This document shows, in pieces, positions 1 to 8,410 of a stretch of DNA of 63,473 nucleotides; within the stretch, counting starts at the first letter, position 1; each line of letters starts with the position of its first letter. Made by a program: the position numbers and the translations under genes. The DNA is from Myroides guanonis (GTDB lineage: Bacteria; Bacteroidota; Bacteroidia; Flavobacteriales; Flavobacteriaceae), in assembly GCF_900114085.1 (NCBI RefSeq), contig NZ_FORU01000016.1:8143-71615 (forward strand). The letters run 5' to 3'. The notes beneath the pieces are model-generated. The model ran no database searches. It was not told the DNA's origin and worked only from the letters and a program-made list of their open reading frames with translations.

Positions 1-26
1 GGGGTAATGGACGCAAAGAAAAACCT

Positions 27-55
27 ATAAGAAGCTAGTGCTTCTTATGTTTTTT
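27..55 (+). terminator. Rho-independent terminator of a gene left of the window
   Basis: A perfect 9-bp stem (27-35 with 40-48, loop TAGT) is followed by G and six T on the forward strand. It would end a forward transcript whose gene lies before position 1; no reading frame for it is visible here. Confidence 0.6.
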
Positions 56-59
56 ATAC

Positions 60-100
60 CTAAAAGTTATTCAGAGAGTGAGACTCTCAATAACTTTTAG
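60..100. repeat. Long inverted repeat (hairpin)
   Basis: Twelve paired bases (60-71 with 89-100), one mismatch, then four more pairs, around a short loop. Neither side is followed by a T tract, so it is not a classical terminator. It lies between two terminators and may simply stabilise a 3' end. Confidence 0.4.
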
Positions 101-104
101 ATAT

Positions 105-137
105 AAAAAAAACCGATAGTTTTCACTATCGGTTTTT
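105..137 (-). terminator. Bidirectional terminator after tRNA-Ser
   Basis: A perfect 9-bp stem (112-120 with 125-133, loop TTTC) flanked by A7 on the left and T4 on the right, so it can stop transcription in both directions. For the reverse strand it lies just past the 3' end of the tRNA gene. Confidence 0.75.
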
Positions 138-142
138 CTTTG

Positions 143-227
143 CGGAGAAAGAGGGATTCGAACCCCCGGACCTGTTACAGTCAATAGTTTTCAAGACTAC
201 CGCAATCGACCACTCTGCCATTTCTCC
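143..227 (-). tRNA. tRNA-Ser (anticodon UGA)
   Basis: Reverse-complement reading gives a 7-bp acceptor stem (GGAGAAA with TTTCTCC), discriminator G, a T arm containing GGTTCGAATCC, an anticodon loop CTTGAAAAC with anticodon TGA, and a long variable arm as expected for the serine class. It decodes UCA and related UCN codons. The CCA end is not encoded. Length 85 nt. Confidence 0.95.
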
Positions 228-257
228 AGTCACATTCTATGTCCTAGAATGCGAGTG

Positions 258-288
258 CAAATATAATAGGTGTTTTGTTATTTTGCAA
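258..288 (-). promoter_or_regulatory. Bacteroidetes-type promoter of tRNA-Ser
   Basis: On the reverse strand TTG (288-286) is followed after 20 bp by TATATTTG (265-258), an exact match to the -33/-7 consensus of Bacteroidetes primary sigma factor promoters. It sits about 30 bp upstream of the mature tRNA 5' end. Confidence 0.75.
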
Positions 289-341
289 ATAAAAAACACT
301 TATTTGTTGTGTTATTTTTTAACTTGTTTGGAATGAATTGC

Positions 342-1478
342 TTAGTAACTTGCGTAATCAGTGATTTCTAATCCGTAACCTGTCATTCCAACGCGTTTGC
401 CTTGTTGGGTGTTACTCATTAGTTGCAGTTTTGCTATTCCTAAGTCGTGTAATATTTGTGCGCCTATTCCAAAGTCTTTTTCGTCTCCTGGTAGTTTTGG
501 GGTGTCTAGGTCCAATTTTCCGTTTAATTGCTCTCTTATGTAGCTTAATCGCTTTAATAGACTTACGTTTTGGGTATCTTGATTGATGAATAGTATCGCT
601 CCTTTTCCTTCTTTGTTTATTCTATTGAAGGCTGCTTCTATTCTTAAATCTAATTTACCGCTTAATGCATCCAAGATGTCATTGTTCCCTATCATAGAGT
701 TGATTCTTGTTAAAACTGCTTCGTCTTCTGTCCAATCTCCTTTTGTTAGGGCAATGTGTATTTGCTTATTGGTGATCTGCTGATACGCTCTTAGTCTAAA
801 GTCTCCAAATCGGGTTTCTATCTTGAAGTCTTCTTTTTTGATGATTAGACTGTCGTGCTTCATTCGGTAAGCTACTAAATCTTCTATTGAGATGATTTTA
901 AGGTCGAATTTCGCTGCTACCTCCATAAGCTCTGGCAAACGTGCCATTGATCCGTCTTCGTTCAGGATTTCTACTAGAATTCCCGCTGGTTTGAATCCTG
1001 CTAATCGAGCTAGGTCTACTGCAGCTTCTGTGTGGCCTGTTCTACGTAATACTCCGCCTTGTTTTGCTATTAATGGAAAGATGTGTCCCGGTCTTCCTAA
1101 CTCTTCTGCTTTTGTATTGTCGTCTACTAATGACGCTATTGTTTTTGATCGGTCAAATACAGATATTCCTGTTGTACATCCATGGCCTATTAAGTCCACA
1201 GATACTGTAAACGCGGTTTGGTGTAGTACGGTATTGTTGTTAACCATAGGGTGGAGGTCTAACTCTTTACAGCGCTTTTCTGTCAATGGAGCACATATTA
1301 ATCCTCTTCCGTGGGTAGCCATGAAATTAATCATCTCTGGAGTTACTTTTTCGGCAGCCGCTATAAAATCTCCTTCATTTTCACGATCTTCATCATCTAC
1401 TACGATGATTACTTTTCCTAAACGGATATCTTCGATCGCTTCTTCTATAGTATTGAGTTTGATTGTTTTTTCTGACAT
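342..1478 (-). CDS. ribB: 3,4-dihydroxy-2-butanone 4-phosphate synthase with degenerate GTP cyclohydrolase II-like domain
   Basis: Makes 3,4-dihydroxy-2-butanone 4-phosphate from ribulose 5-phosphate for riboflavin synthesis. Residues 1-205 form the RibB domain, with the acidic metal/substrate loop DDEDRENEGD (28-37), HGRGLIC (56-62) and RTGHTEAA (146-153). Residues 212-378 resemble RibA in fold and length, but the three zinc-binding cysteines of GTP cyclohydrolase II are absent and the EGRNIGL-type segment reads DTQNVSL, so this half is probably not an active cyclohydrolase. A 22-residue longer frame exists; I chose the internal ATG at 1478 because the homologous core begins there and it starts 4 bp after the stop of the upstream permease gene, as in an operon. 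Last gene of the ftsK-lolA-permease-ribB run. Confidence 0.9.
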   Translation of the reverse strand: MSEKTIKLNTIEEAIEDIRLGKVIIVVDDEDRENEGDFIAAAEKVTPEMINFMATHGRGLICAPLTEKRCKELDLHPMVNNNTVLHQTAFTVSVDLIGHGCTTGISVFDRSKTIASLVDDNTKAEELGRPGHIFPLIAKQGGVLRRTGHTEAAVDLARLAGFKPAGILVEILNEDGSMARLPELMEVAAKFDLKIISIEDLVAYRMKHDSLIIKKEDFKIETRFGDFRLRAYQQITNKQIHIALTKGDWTEDEAVLTRINSMIGNNDILDALSGKLDLRIEAAFNRINKEGKGAILFINQDTQNVSLLKRLSYIREQLNGKLDLDTPKLPGDEKDFGIGAQILHDLGIAKLQLMSNTQQGKRVGMTGYGLEITDYASY

Positions 1479-1482
1479 GGTA

Positions 1483-2922
1483 TTAGTTGTTATTTTTTTT
1501 AAATCTTTTAAAAAAGTTTCGCAATGGTTGTGTGATGAAGTCAAAACTCACCATTCCATTATCATTTGTTGCTTTGTAGGTTAGAAATATCGCCAAAGGT
1601 GTTAGTACGATTGACGCTACCCATCCTCCTAAAAATGGTGTTATTCCGTCTTCTTGTGCTAGTTTTCTTCCAAAGGTGTTTAAGAAGTGATAGGTTATAA
1701 ATATCAACACCGCAAATACGATTGGAAGTCCTAATCCTCCTTTTCTAATAATTGCACCTAATGGTGCTCCTATATAAAACATCAAAAAGCAGGTATAAGC
1801 TATCACGAATTTCTCGTGTAGTGCTAGCCAATGGGAGTTTATATTCTTTTTATAACTTGTCATCCCTACATCGTTTGCTTCTGCATTGAAAACTATGGTT
1901 CCATTGATGTCTATAGCTGATTGTAGGATTCGTTGTTTTGTTATATTTTTAAATTCCGCTAGTATGTCTTTTGGAGCGGTCTCTAAATATAGAGTGTCTT
2001 TTTCAACGGTTTTGTTTTGCAGTGTGCTGTTTGACCGCAGCATTAAGTTTGCTGTGTTTGATTTTTTTTCGTCAACCATTACTTTTTGTAGTGAATCTAT
2101 CGTATAGTTTAATTGATTCACGTTTAACATAGTCGTGGTATTGGTAATCTTATCTTCATCAGACATATCGCTTTGAAAACTGTTTAAATCAATGTTGATT
2201 GTATATTTTTCAAAACGGGTTTTTATGAATGGCTTTTTTTGTTCTGCTGTGTATGTTTTTGCTTTAACATCTTCGTAGTAGTTCCCATCAAAAAGGTGTA
2301 GTTGTAACAGGTTTGAGGTTTCATGGGTTTCTAGTTCTCCATCAACAGCTCTGATTACAGATTTGTTTTCATAGCCCGATGAGGATTTCATGTGCATTGT
2401 TACGTTTTCTAAGAACTCGCCTTTTTTTCCTGTTTTTTTGTCAACTTTTATATTGATCGAACCTAAATCGTTGAACTGTCCTGCTGTGATTGCCATAGCG
2501 GGTTTTGTTTGTACGATTTCTTTTCTAAGGTTGATGAATTTGTATTCTGCTTTTGGAATCACGTCATTGGCAAACCAAAATGAAATTCCAGCTAGTATGA
2601 AGATAAAAATACTCAAGGGTCTCATGGCTCTTCTTAGTGAAATACCAGAGGCTTTCATTGCCGCAAATTCATAGTTTTCAGCAAAGTTACCGAAGCTCAT
2701 GATGGAGGCTAATAATACCGATAGTGGTAATACGAGCGGTATCATTTTAGGAGAATAGAACATTAGAAACTGAACTATTATCAGTACATCCAAGTCTTTT
2801 CCTGCTAGCTCGGCTATAAAGAGCCAAATGCCTTGTAAAATAAAAATGAAATACAATATAACAAACACTGTTAGCAGTGTTGATATAAAGGTGGTAAGTA
2901 TATATCTATCGAGTATTTTCAC
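1483..2922 (-). CDS. LptF/LptG (YjgP/YjgQ) family permease
   Basis: Inner-membrane permease family of the lipopolysaccharide export ABC machine, which pulls LPS from the inner membrane into the periplasmic Lpt bridge. The 479-residue protein has the family layout: three N-terminal membrane segments (about 10-35, 50-75, 98-116), a large periplasmic region, and three C-terminal membrane segments (about 365-455). MKILDRYI at the start is the typical opening. It lies 8 bp after lolA and 4 bp before ribB on the same strand. Whether it is the LptF or the LptG copy cannot be told from one gene. Confidence 0.88.
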   Translation of the reverse strand: MKILDRYILTTFISTLLTVFVILYFIFILQGIWLFIAELAGKDLDVLIIVQFLMFYSPKMIPLVLPLSVLLASIMSFGNFAENYEFAAMKASGISLRRAMRPLSIFIFILAGISFWFANDVIPKAEYKFINLRKEIVQTKPAMAITAGQFNDLGSINIKVDKKTGKKGEFLENVTMHMKSSSGYENKSVIRAVDGELETHETSNLLQLHLFDGNYYEDVKAKTYTAEQKKPFIKTRFEKYTINIDLNSFQSDMSDEDKITNTTTMLNVNQLNYTIDSLQKVMVDEKKSNTANLMLRSNSTLQNKTVEKDTLYLETAPKDILAEFKNITKQRILQSAIDINGTIVFNAEANDVGMTSYKKNINSHWLALHEKFVIAYTCFLMFYIGAPLGAIIRKGGLGLPIVFAVLIFITYHFLNTFGRKLAQEDGITPFLGGWVASIVLTPLAIFLTYKATNDNGMVSFDFITQPLRNFFKRFKKNNN

Positions 2923-2930
2923 TAGAGAAT

Positions 2931-3578
2931 CTAATCTAATTTATTGATGTAATAATTAGGGTACATTGATTCTGTAAAGGTAAAATGATTTTTTGATATT
3001 GTTTGATTCGTTTTGAAAGAATTCACCGTTAGTATACTTTTGGTTCCGTTTTTAGCAATATCAATTTTGTTGTAGATGTTTTTGGTTTGACTGTCTATTC
3101 CCAATAACACTTCTTTTAGCTCTGATTTGCTATTTGTTGGTTTTAGCTTGATGTATTGAATTTTTCTTCCTTTTACATTTTGCACGATATCCCAGTGGTA
3201 TTCGTATCCTTTTTTATAGAAGGTTAGCAATTCTGAGGGTAATAATGATTCTGGATCGTTTGCGTTAAAGTTGCTTATAGTAACTTCTTCGTCTTCAGAC
3301 GATATGGTGTAAATCTTCTTTCCATCGGATATCTTTTTTACTCCCATGAAGTTTAATTCATAGTTGTTCTTGGCAATGATGACATTTCCTTTGCTTTCTT
3401 GTTGTAAGTCACCCATTGCATTGCGCATTTCAAAATTGAAGTCTATGGCAATGTTTTGGTAACTGTTCACTTTTGCTGTTACCTCGTCTAAAAGTGCTTT
3501 TGCTTTTGCGCTATTTTGCGCAGAAACTGAACTGGTTAGTAACAATGCACAACCTAGGAATAAGAATATTTTTTTCAT
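2931..3578 (-). CDS. lolA: Outer membrane lipoprotein carrier LolA-like protein
   Basis: Periplasmic carrier of the LolA fold, which ferries lipoproteins from LolCDE to the outer membrane. The 215-residue protein has a clear signal peptide (residues 1-20, ending SVSAQ) and the LolA pattern of an N-terminal amphipathic helix (KALLDEVTAKVNSYQNIAIDF) followed by alternating beta strands. It sits between ftsK and the LPS permease, 8 bp from each, so it is surely co-transcribed. Assignment rests on fold-level sequence pattern and context; lipoprotein binding is inferred. Confidence 0.8.
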   Translation of the reverse strand: MKKIFLFLGCALLLTSSVSAQNSAKAKALLDEVTAKVNSYQNIAIDFNFEMRNAMGDLQQESKGNVIIAKNNYELNFMGVKKISDGKKIYTISSEDEEVTISNFNANDPESLLPSELLTFYKKGYEYHWDIVQNVKGRKIQYIKLKPTNSKSELKEVLLGIDSQTKNIYNKIDIAKNGTKSILTVNSFKTNQTISKNHFTFTESMYPNYYINKLD

Positions 3579-3586
3579 GGTGTTTT

Positions 3587-6010
3587 TTAGTTTTGTTCTT
3601 CTTTAAAAAAGTAATCCAAAGCTACTAAATCTGGGATAAGCACACTGCGCGCTTTGCTTCCTTCGAAAGGACCTACGATTCCGGCTGCTTCTAATTGGTC
3701 GATTAGTCGTCCTGCACGGTTGTAGCCCAGTTTTAATTTTCTTTGAAGTAATGAGGCAGATCCTTGTTGTGCGATTACAATGGTTTCTGCTGCTTCTCTA
3801 AATAAAGAATCACGTTCACTTATATCATTATCAAGACTTATGCCAGAAGAATCTTCTCCTACATATTCTGGTAATAAATAAGCGTCTGGATATGCTTTTT
3901 GTGATCCGATGAACTCTGTAATAAGGTCTACTTCGGGTGTATCTACAAACGCACATTGTACACGAACTAGTTCATTTCCTTGTGTATATAACATATCTCC
4001 GCGACCGATTAACTGGTCGGCTCCTTGGCTGTCTAAAATGGTTCTAGAGTCAATTTTAGAGGTAACTCTAAATGCAATTCTAGCAGGGAAATTGGCCTTG
4101 ATTATACCTGTAATTACGTTTACTGATGGACGTTGGGTTGCGATGATTAAGTGAATTCCTATCGCACGGGCTAATTGGGCCAAACGAGCTATTGGTGTTT
4201 CTACTTCTTTTCCTGCGGTCATTATCAAATCTGCAAATTCGTCTACTACTAATACGATGTAGGGTAGGAATTTGTGTCCGTTTTCTGGGTTTAATCTTCT
4301 TTGTTTGAATTTCTCATTGTATTCTTTGATGTTTCTCACCATGGCATCTTTTAAAAGGTCATAGCGGTTGTCCATCTCAATACATAATGAGTTTAATGTA
4401 TGGATTACTTTTGTGTTGTCTGTAATGATAGCATCTCCAGAATCTGGTAGTTTGGCTAAGTAATGGCGTTCTATTTTGTTGAATAGGGTTAACTCTACTT
4501 TTTTAGGGTCTACTAGAACAAATTTTACTTCAGCTGGGTGTTTCTTGTATAGTAAAGATGTTAGTACAGCGTTTAGTCCTACTGACTTTCCTTGTCCTGT
4601 TGCTCCTGCCATTAACAAGTGAGGCATTTTAGCTAGGTCTACTACAAAGGTTTCGTTTGAGATGGTTTTTCCTAATGCAATTGGTAATTCCATTTCTGCA
4701 CTTTGGAATTTTGGTGAACCTACTACACTGCGCATTGAAACGATGGTAGGATTGTTGTTTGGTACTTCAATTCCTATGGTTCCTTTTCCTGGAATAGGAG
4801 CAATAATCCTAATTCCCAATGCGGAAAGTGAAAGAGCGATGTCGTCTTCTAAGTTTTTAATTTTAGAGATACGTACTCCTGCTTCTGGTACTATTTCGTA
4901 TAGCGTTACTGTGGGGCCTACTGTTGCTTTGATTTGAGCAATGTCAATCTTGTAGTTTTTAAGTGTGTCTACAATACGGTTTTTGTTTTCTTCTAATTCT
5001 TCTTGATTGATTGTGATTCCTGCAGAACCATAGTCTTTCAGTAGTTCAATGGTTGGGAACTGGTAGTTTGATAGTTCTAGGGTTGGGTCAAATTCTCCAA
5101 AGTCTTGAACTAATCTTGATGCTAGATTTTCCTCAACGGTTATTTCTTCTTTTACAGTTTCTATTACGAAATCTCCTTCATTGCTGGTGATTTTTTCTGA
5201 ATGTACTCTTGTTTGCTGTGTTTCTTCTTTTTGTGAAGGTGTGATTTCTTGTTTTTGTTCAACAATAGGTGCTGCTTTTTCTACTTCAATTTTTGACACT
5301 TGTGGTTCTTTGTTTTCAACCGTTTTGATAATTGGTTGAATTGGTTTTGGTGTAGTAGGAGCAGAGCTAGTTTCTGTTGTTGTGTTTAATTCATTTTCTT
5401 CTTTTCCATCTTTCTTAAGGTTGGAATTGAGGGTGTGAATTTTATTTCTAAATTTTGTTGGTGATAATTTGAATCTAAACAGTAGTAATAGTACAAGAAT
5501 GAAGGAAAGCAATAATATGGTTCCAATTGTCCCTAAGTAGTCTTGAAAGAATAGATTCATTTCGTATCCGATTACACCTCCTAGTTCTGGGTGGCTATTC
5601 CAAAAGAATCCCATTGCTATAGAAAGAGTTAATAAGGAGAACAAATCCCAAAAAACACACTTTTTAATTCTTGCCTTTGGAATTCCAAAAAAAGCAAATA
5701 TTCCAGTGTGTATAAATATTTTAGGTATGAAAAAAGCGGCTATTCCAAATCCATTGAAAATTAAAGTTTGGGCTAAATATGCTCCAACTTTTCCTAGCCA
5801 ATTTGAGACAGGAATGTTTCTGTTACTTAACACGTCAACATTGCTTTGGTCTGCAGTTCCAGTAATAAAATAGGATATGAAACTCAGTGCTAAAGCTATT
5901 CCTGTAATTACTAGTAGTATAGTGAATATGAATCTACTGTTTTTGAGGATAGAAGTTTCGTGTTGTGGTGCTGCTTTTTTTGAAGTTGTTTTCTTATTTT
6001 CTTTTTTCAT
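3587..6010 (-). CDS. ftsK: DNA translocase FtsK/SpoIIIE
   Basis: Septum-anchored DNA pump that clears and resolves the chromosome termini at division. The 807-residue protein has four membrane segments near the N terminus (roughly 28-50, 82-104, 125-145, 160-180), a charged low-complexity linker (about 185-310), the motor with Walker A GATGQGKS (about 470-478) and Walker B VVDEFADL (about 590), and a C-terminal winged-helix gamma domain (about 740-805) that reads KOPS-like polar DNA motifs. The linker is short compared with E. coli FtsK. First gene of the reverse-strand operon continuing into lolA, the LPS permease and ribB. Confidence 0.95.
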   Translation of the reverse strand: MKKENKKTTSKKAAPQHETSILKNSRFIFTILLVITGIALALSFISYFITGTADQSNVDVLSNRNIPVSNWLGKVGAYLAQTLIFNGFGIAAFFIPKIFIHTGIFAFFGIPKARIKKCVFWDLFSLLTLSIAMGFFWNSHPELGGVIGYEMNLFFQDYLGTIGTILLLSFILVLLLLFRFKLSPTKFRNKIHTLNSNLKKDGKEENELNTTTETSSAPTTPKPIQPIIKTVENKEPQVSKIEVEKAAPIVEQKQEITPSQKEETQQTRVHSEKITSNEGDFVIETVKEEITVEENLASRLVQDFGEFDPTLELSNYQFPTIELLKDYGSAGITINQEELEENKNRIVDTLKNYKIDIAQIKATVGPTVTLYEIVPEAGVRISKIKNLEDDIALSLSALGIRIIAPIPGKGTIGIEVPNNNPTIVSMRSVVGSPKFQSAEMELPIALGKTISNETFVVDLAKMPHLLMAGATGQGKSVGLNAVLTSLLYKKHPAEVKFVLVDPKKVELTLFNKIERHYLAKLPDSGDAIITDNTKVIHTLNSLCIEMDNRYDLLKDAMVRNIKEYNEKFKQRRLNPENGHKFLPYIVLVVDEFADLIMTAGKEVETPIARLAQLARAIGIHLIIATQRPSVNVITGIIKANFPARIAFRVTSKIDSRTILDSQGADQLIGRGDMLYTQGNELVRVQCAFVDTPEVDLITEFIGSQKAYPDAYLLPEYVGEDSSGISLDNDISERDSLFREAAETIVIAQQGSASLLQRKLKLGYNRAGRLIDQLEAAGIVGPFEGSKARSVLIPDLVALDYFFKEEQN

Positions 6011-6269
6011 ATAATTTGTCTTGCAAGTTCATAGTTATATAAACTTAACTTCAATTCTAAATGATTGTAGCTCTTAATTTTGCTAACTGTTTTCTAGATT
6101 TTGTAACTAGGTGTATGCTACTAATAATAGTTGGAACATTTAATAAAAATCGTTCAATAGTGTTAGTAAGGGTATTCACTGGAGTGATTAACTACTGTAA
6201 CCTAAACGGAACATATAGAGACTATATGTTTCCGTTTTAATTTGATTTCGGTTAAATGTCCCTAACTAA
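6011..6269. other. Intergenic region upstream of ftsK operon
   Basis: No reading frame with coding character is visible. It must hold the promoter of the ftsK operon near its left end, though I find no exact TAnnTTTG match there, and the tpx 3' hairpin near its right end. Confidence 0.4.
6204..6237 (-). terminator. Hairpin downstream of tpx
   Basis: An inverted repeat of 15 pairs with one bulged base (6204-6218 with 6222-6237, 3-nt loop) lies about 33 bp past the tpx stop codon. The T tract after it is weak on the reverse strand, so it may act as a 3' stabiliser rather than a strict intrinsic terminator. Confidence 0.5.
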
Positions 6270-6770
6270 TTACTTTAATATGTTTAGTGCTTTTTCGTAC
6301 TGAGGTTCATCTGCAATTTCAGGTACTTGTTCTGTGTAAAGGACAGAGTGGTTTTCGTCTAATACGATAACACATCTTGAATGTAATCCTTTAAGAGGAC
6401 CATCTATGATTTCTAAGCCATAACTTTTTCCAAAAGAACCTTCATTGAAGTCTGATAGCATTACAACGTTGTCTATTCCTTCAGCTCCACAAAAACGTGC
6501 TTGAGCAAATGGTAGATCTCTTGAAATGCAAAGTACAACGGTGTTGTCTAAAGCTGCTGCTTGTTTGTTGAATTGTCTTACAGACATAGCACAAGTTGCT
6601 GTATCTATACTTGGAAAAATGTTTAGAATAACTCTTTTCCCTTTGTAGTCTGAAAGAGATGAAGTCGAAAGGTCTGTTTTTACTAATGTAAAATCATTTG
6701 CCTTTGTATTAGTTACTGGTAAATTACCAGATGTGTGTATCTCGTTCTGTTTCAGTGTTATTGTAGCCAT
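6270..6770 (-). CDS. tpx: Thiol peroxidase (atypical 2-Cys peroxiredoxin)
   Basis: Reduces hydrogen peroxide and alkyl hydroperoxides using thioredoxin. The 166-residue protein is of usual Tpx length and has the peroxidatic cysteine C60 in SIDTATCAMSVRQF and the resolving cysteine C95 in ARFCGAEG, the Tpx spacing. Monocistronic, with its own -7 element (TAATTTTG, reverse strand, 6801-6794) and a hairpin downstream. Confidence 0.95.
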   Translation of the reverse strand: MATITLKQNEIHTSGNLPVTNTKANDFTLVKTDLSTSSLSDYKGKRVILNIFPSIDTATCAMSVRQFNKQAAALDNTVVLCISRDLPFAQARFCGAEGIDNVVMLSDFNEGSFGKSYGLEIIDGPLKGLHSRCVIVLDENHSVLYTEQVPEIADEPQYEKALNILK

Positions 6771-6793
6771 AATAAATTATTTTGATTTGAATT

Positions 6794-6801
6794 CAAAATT
6801 A
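6794..6801 (-). promoter_or_regulatory. -7 element of the tpx promoter
   Basis: Reverse-strand TAATTTTG fits TAnnTTTG and lies 24 bp before the tpx start codon. No TTG is seen at the expected -33 distance, so the match is partial. Confidence 0.45.
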
Positions 6802-6903
6802 AGAATTTTTGATGGTCTTTTATAATAAAGTATTTTTTATTTAATGTTGTTTGTTTGTGGCTTGGAAGTGAGGTATATCCTAGTAAATATAAGTGATTGG
6901 AAT

Positions 6904-6944
6904 AAAAAAAGACTGGTTTGAAATTTTCAAACCAGTCTTTAGTT
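6904..6944 (-). terminator. Terminator of the peroxiredoxin operon
   Basis: A long A/T-flanked stem (6908-6922 with 6926-6940) is followed on the reverse strand by seven T. It lies about 20 bp past the last gene of the operon (stop at 6963). Confidence 0.8.
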
Positions 6945-6962
6945 TTTTAAAAAGGCTATAGA

Positions 6963-7220
6963 TTATTTGTCTATTGAACCCATAACGCGCTGCATGAATC
7001 CATTAAGGGCTTCGCGTTGTGTTGCGCCTTCTTTGATAGCCTTGTGTACTTCGAGAGCACCATACATATTTGAAATTAGTTCTCCAATTACGTCTAGTTC
7101 TTCATCACTTAATGATGGAGATTCTGTTAGGTGTTCTAATACTTCAAGTGTTTCGACGATATAGTCTTGATCATTGTCCTCAATGAATTGAGTTAAATGT
7201 TTTATTACTGGTAATTTCAT
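6963..7220 (-). CDS. Small conserved helical protein of the thioredoxin operon (possibly DUF6952)
   Basis: An 85-residue acidic protein with no signal peptide or membrane segment, predicted all-helical from its leucine/glutamate pattern, ending in a GFMQRVMGSIDK tail. It has no cysteine, so it is not itself a thiol enzyme. It follows the thioredoxin gene by 17 bp and ends at the operon terminator, so a role in the same peroxide/thiol pathway is inferred. I associate this small family with flavobacterial thioredoxin genes (DUF6952) from memory; function unknown. Confidence 0.75.
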   Translation of the reverse strand: MKLPVIKHLTQFIEDNDQDYIVETLEVLEHLTESPSLSDEELDVIGELISNMYGALEVHKAIKEGATQREALNGFMQRVMGSIDK

Positions 7221-7237
7221 AATTTTAAATTTTAAAA

Positions 7238-7546
7238 CTATTCGATTTCGCTTACTAATTCAGCCAAAACTTCTGCTTTGTTTGTTTGTGCTTGATTTAC
7301 CAATCTACCATTAACGAAAGTGGCAAAGGTTGGTAGGTTTGAAACATCTGCTAATTTTCTTGATTCAGGAAAATTTTCAGCGTCTGCGATTACGAATGTA
7401 ATGTTCTCTTTCTCTGATGAGATTTTCTTGAACTTTGGTTTCATAATACGGCAGTTTCCACACCAAGTAGCAGAATATTGAACTACTACTTTCTCATTTG
7501 CATTTACAATCTCTTGTAAGTTGTCTTTGTCTAATTCTACTAGCAT
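7238..7546 (-). CDS. Thioredoxin family protein
   Basis: A 102-residue thioredoxin-fold protein with the active site W28-C29-G30-N31-C32 and the cis-proline loop NLPTFATF. The canonical middle residues are GP; here they are GN, which should alter redox potential and partner choice. No signal peptide, so cytoplasmic. It is 21 bp downstream of a 2-Cys peroxiredoxin, so it is probably its dedicated reductant. Confidence 0.9.
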   Translation of the reverse strand: MLVELDKDNLQEIVNANEKVVVQYSATWCGNCRIMKPKFKKISSEKENITFVIADAENFPESRKLADVSNLPTFATFVNGRLVNQAQTNKAEVLAELVSEIE

Positions 7547-7567
7547 TTTTTTCTTTTTTTATGTTGA

Positions 7568-8206
7568 TTAGTTATTGCTTAAATATGAAGCAACTCCTTT
7601 TCTGTCAGCATTCATTGCTTCTTTTCCTTCTTCCCAGTTAGCTGGACATACTTCTCCGTGTGTTTGAACGTGAGTGTATGCGTCAATTAATCTTAGGTAT
7701 TCGTTTACGTTTCTTCCTAATGGCATATCGTTTACTGACTCATGGAAGATTTTTCCAGTTTCGTCGATAAGGTATGTTGCTCTGTAAGTAACGTTTGAAC
7801 CTTCGATTTGAAGTGCGTCATAAGTTTCGTTGTACTCTTCATTAGTTACATCTAAAATACCTAAAACATTAGAAAGGTTACGTGTAGTGTCTGCAATCAA
7901 CGGGTAAGTTACTCCTTCGATTCCACCGTTGTTTTTTGGTGTGTTTAACCAAGCGAAGTGTACTTCGTTTGTGTCACATGATGCACCTACTACTATTGTA
8001 TTTCTTTTTTCAAATTCTGGCAACGCTTCTTGGAATGCGTGTAATTCTGTAGGACATACAAATGTGAAATCTTTTGGGTACCAAAACAACAATACTTTTT
8101 TATTGTTTTTTGTAGCTTCTTCAAAGATGTTGATTCTTAAATCATCACCCATTTCTGTGATTGCATCAACTGTAATGTTTGGGAATTTTTTTCCTACTAA
8201 AGACAT
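7568..8206 (-). CDS. Typical 2-Cys peroxiredoxin (AhpC/Tsa family)
   Basis: Reduces peroxides; 212 residues. Peroxidatic C51 lies in DFTFVCPTE and resolving C187 in GEVCPANW, followed by a C-terminal segment of about 20 residues. First gene of a three-gene operon with thioredoxin and the small helical protein, so electrons probably come from that thioredoxin rather than from AhpF, which is absent here. A -7 element lies about 45 bp upstream. Confidence 0.93.
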   Translation of the reverse strand: MSLVGKKFPNITVDAITEMGDDLRINIFEEATKNNKKVLLFWYPKDFTFVCPTELHAFQEALPEFEKRNTIVVGASCDTNEVHFAWLNTPKNNGGIEGVTYPLIADTTRNLSNVLGILDVTNEEYNETYDALQIEGSNVTYRATYLIDETGKIFHESVNDMPLGRNVNEYLRLIDAYTHVQTHGEVCPANWEEGKEAMNADRKGVASYLSNN

Positions 8207-8250
8207 AATAATATGGTTTAAATGTTAATTAATCTTCTAATTTTATACTG

Positions 8251-8258
8251 CAAATATA
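8251..8258 (-). promoter_or_regulatory. -7 element of the peroxiredoxin operon
   Basis: Reverse-strand TATATTTG matches TAnnTTTG exactly, 44 bp before the peroxiredoxin start. The -33 region has TTA rather than TTG, as might be expected of an activator-dependent promoter. Confidence 0.5.
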
Positions 8259-8410
8259 GAGCGACTGATTCTATAATGCTATTATTTTTGATTATCCTTT
8301 TTTATAATAGAATAGTATTTATCTATTACAAGGTTTTAATCTTTTAGTTTTTAGCTATTGCAATTTCGTATTGAGTAAAGATAATAATTGTGAAATAAAG
8401 TATTTAACTT

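Noticed and set aside
892..1584. A 230-codon forward ORF opposite ribB
   Set aside because: Antisense shadow of the conserved ribB gene; its translation has no recognisable pattern, and ribB motifs are clear on the reverse strand.
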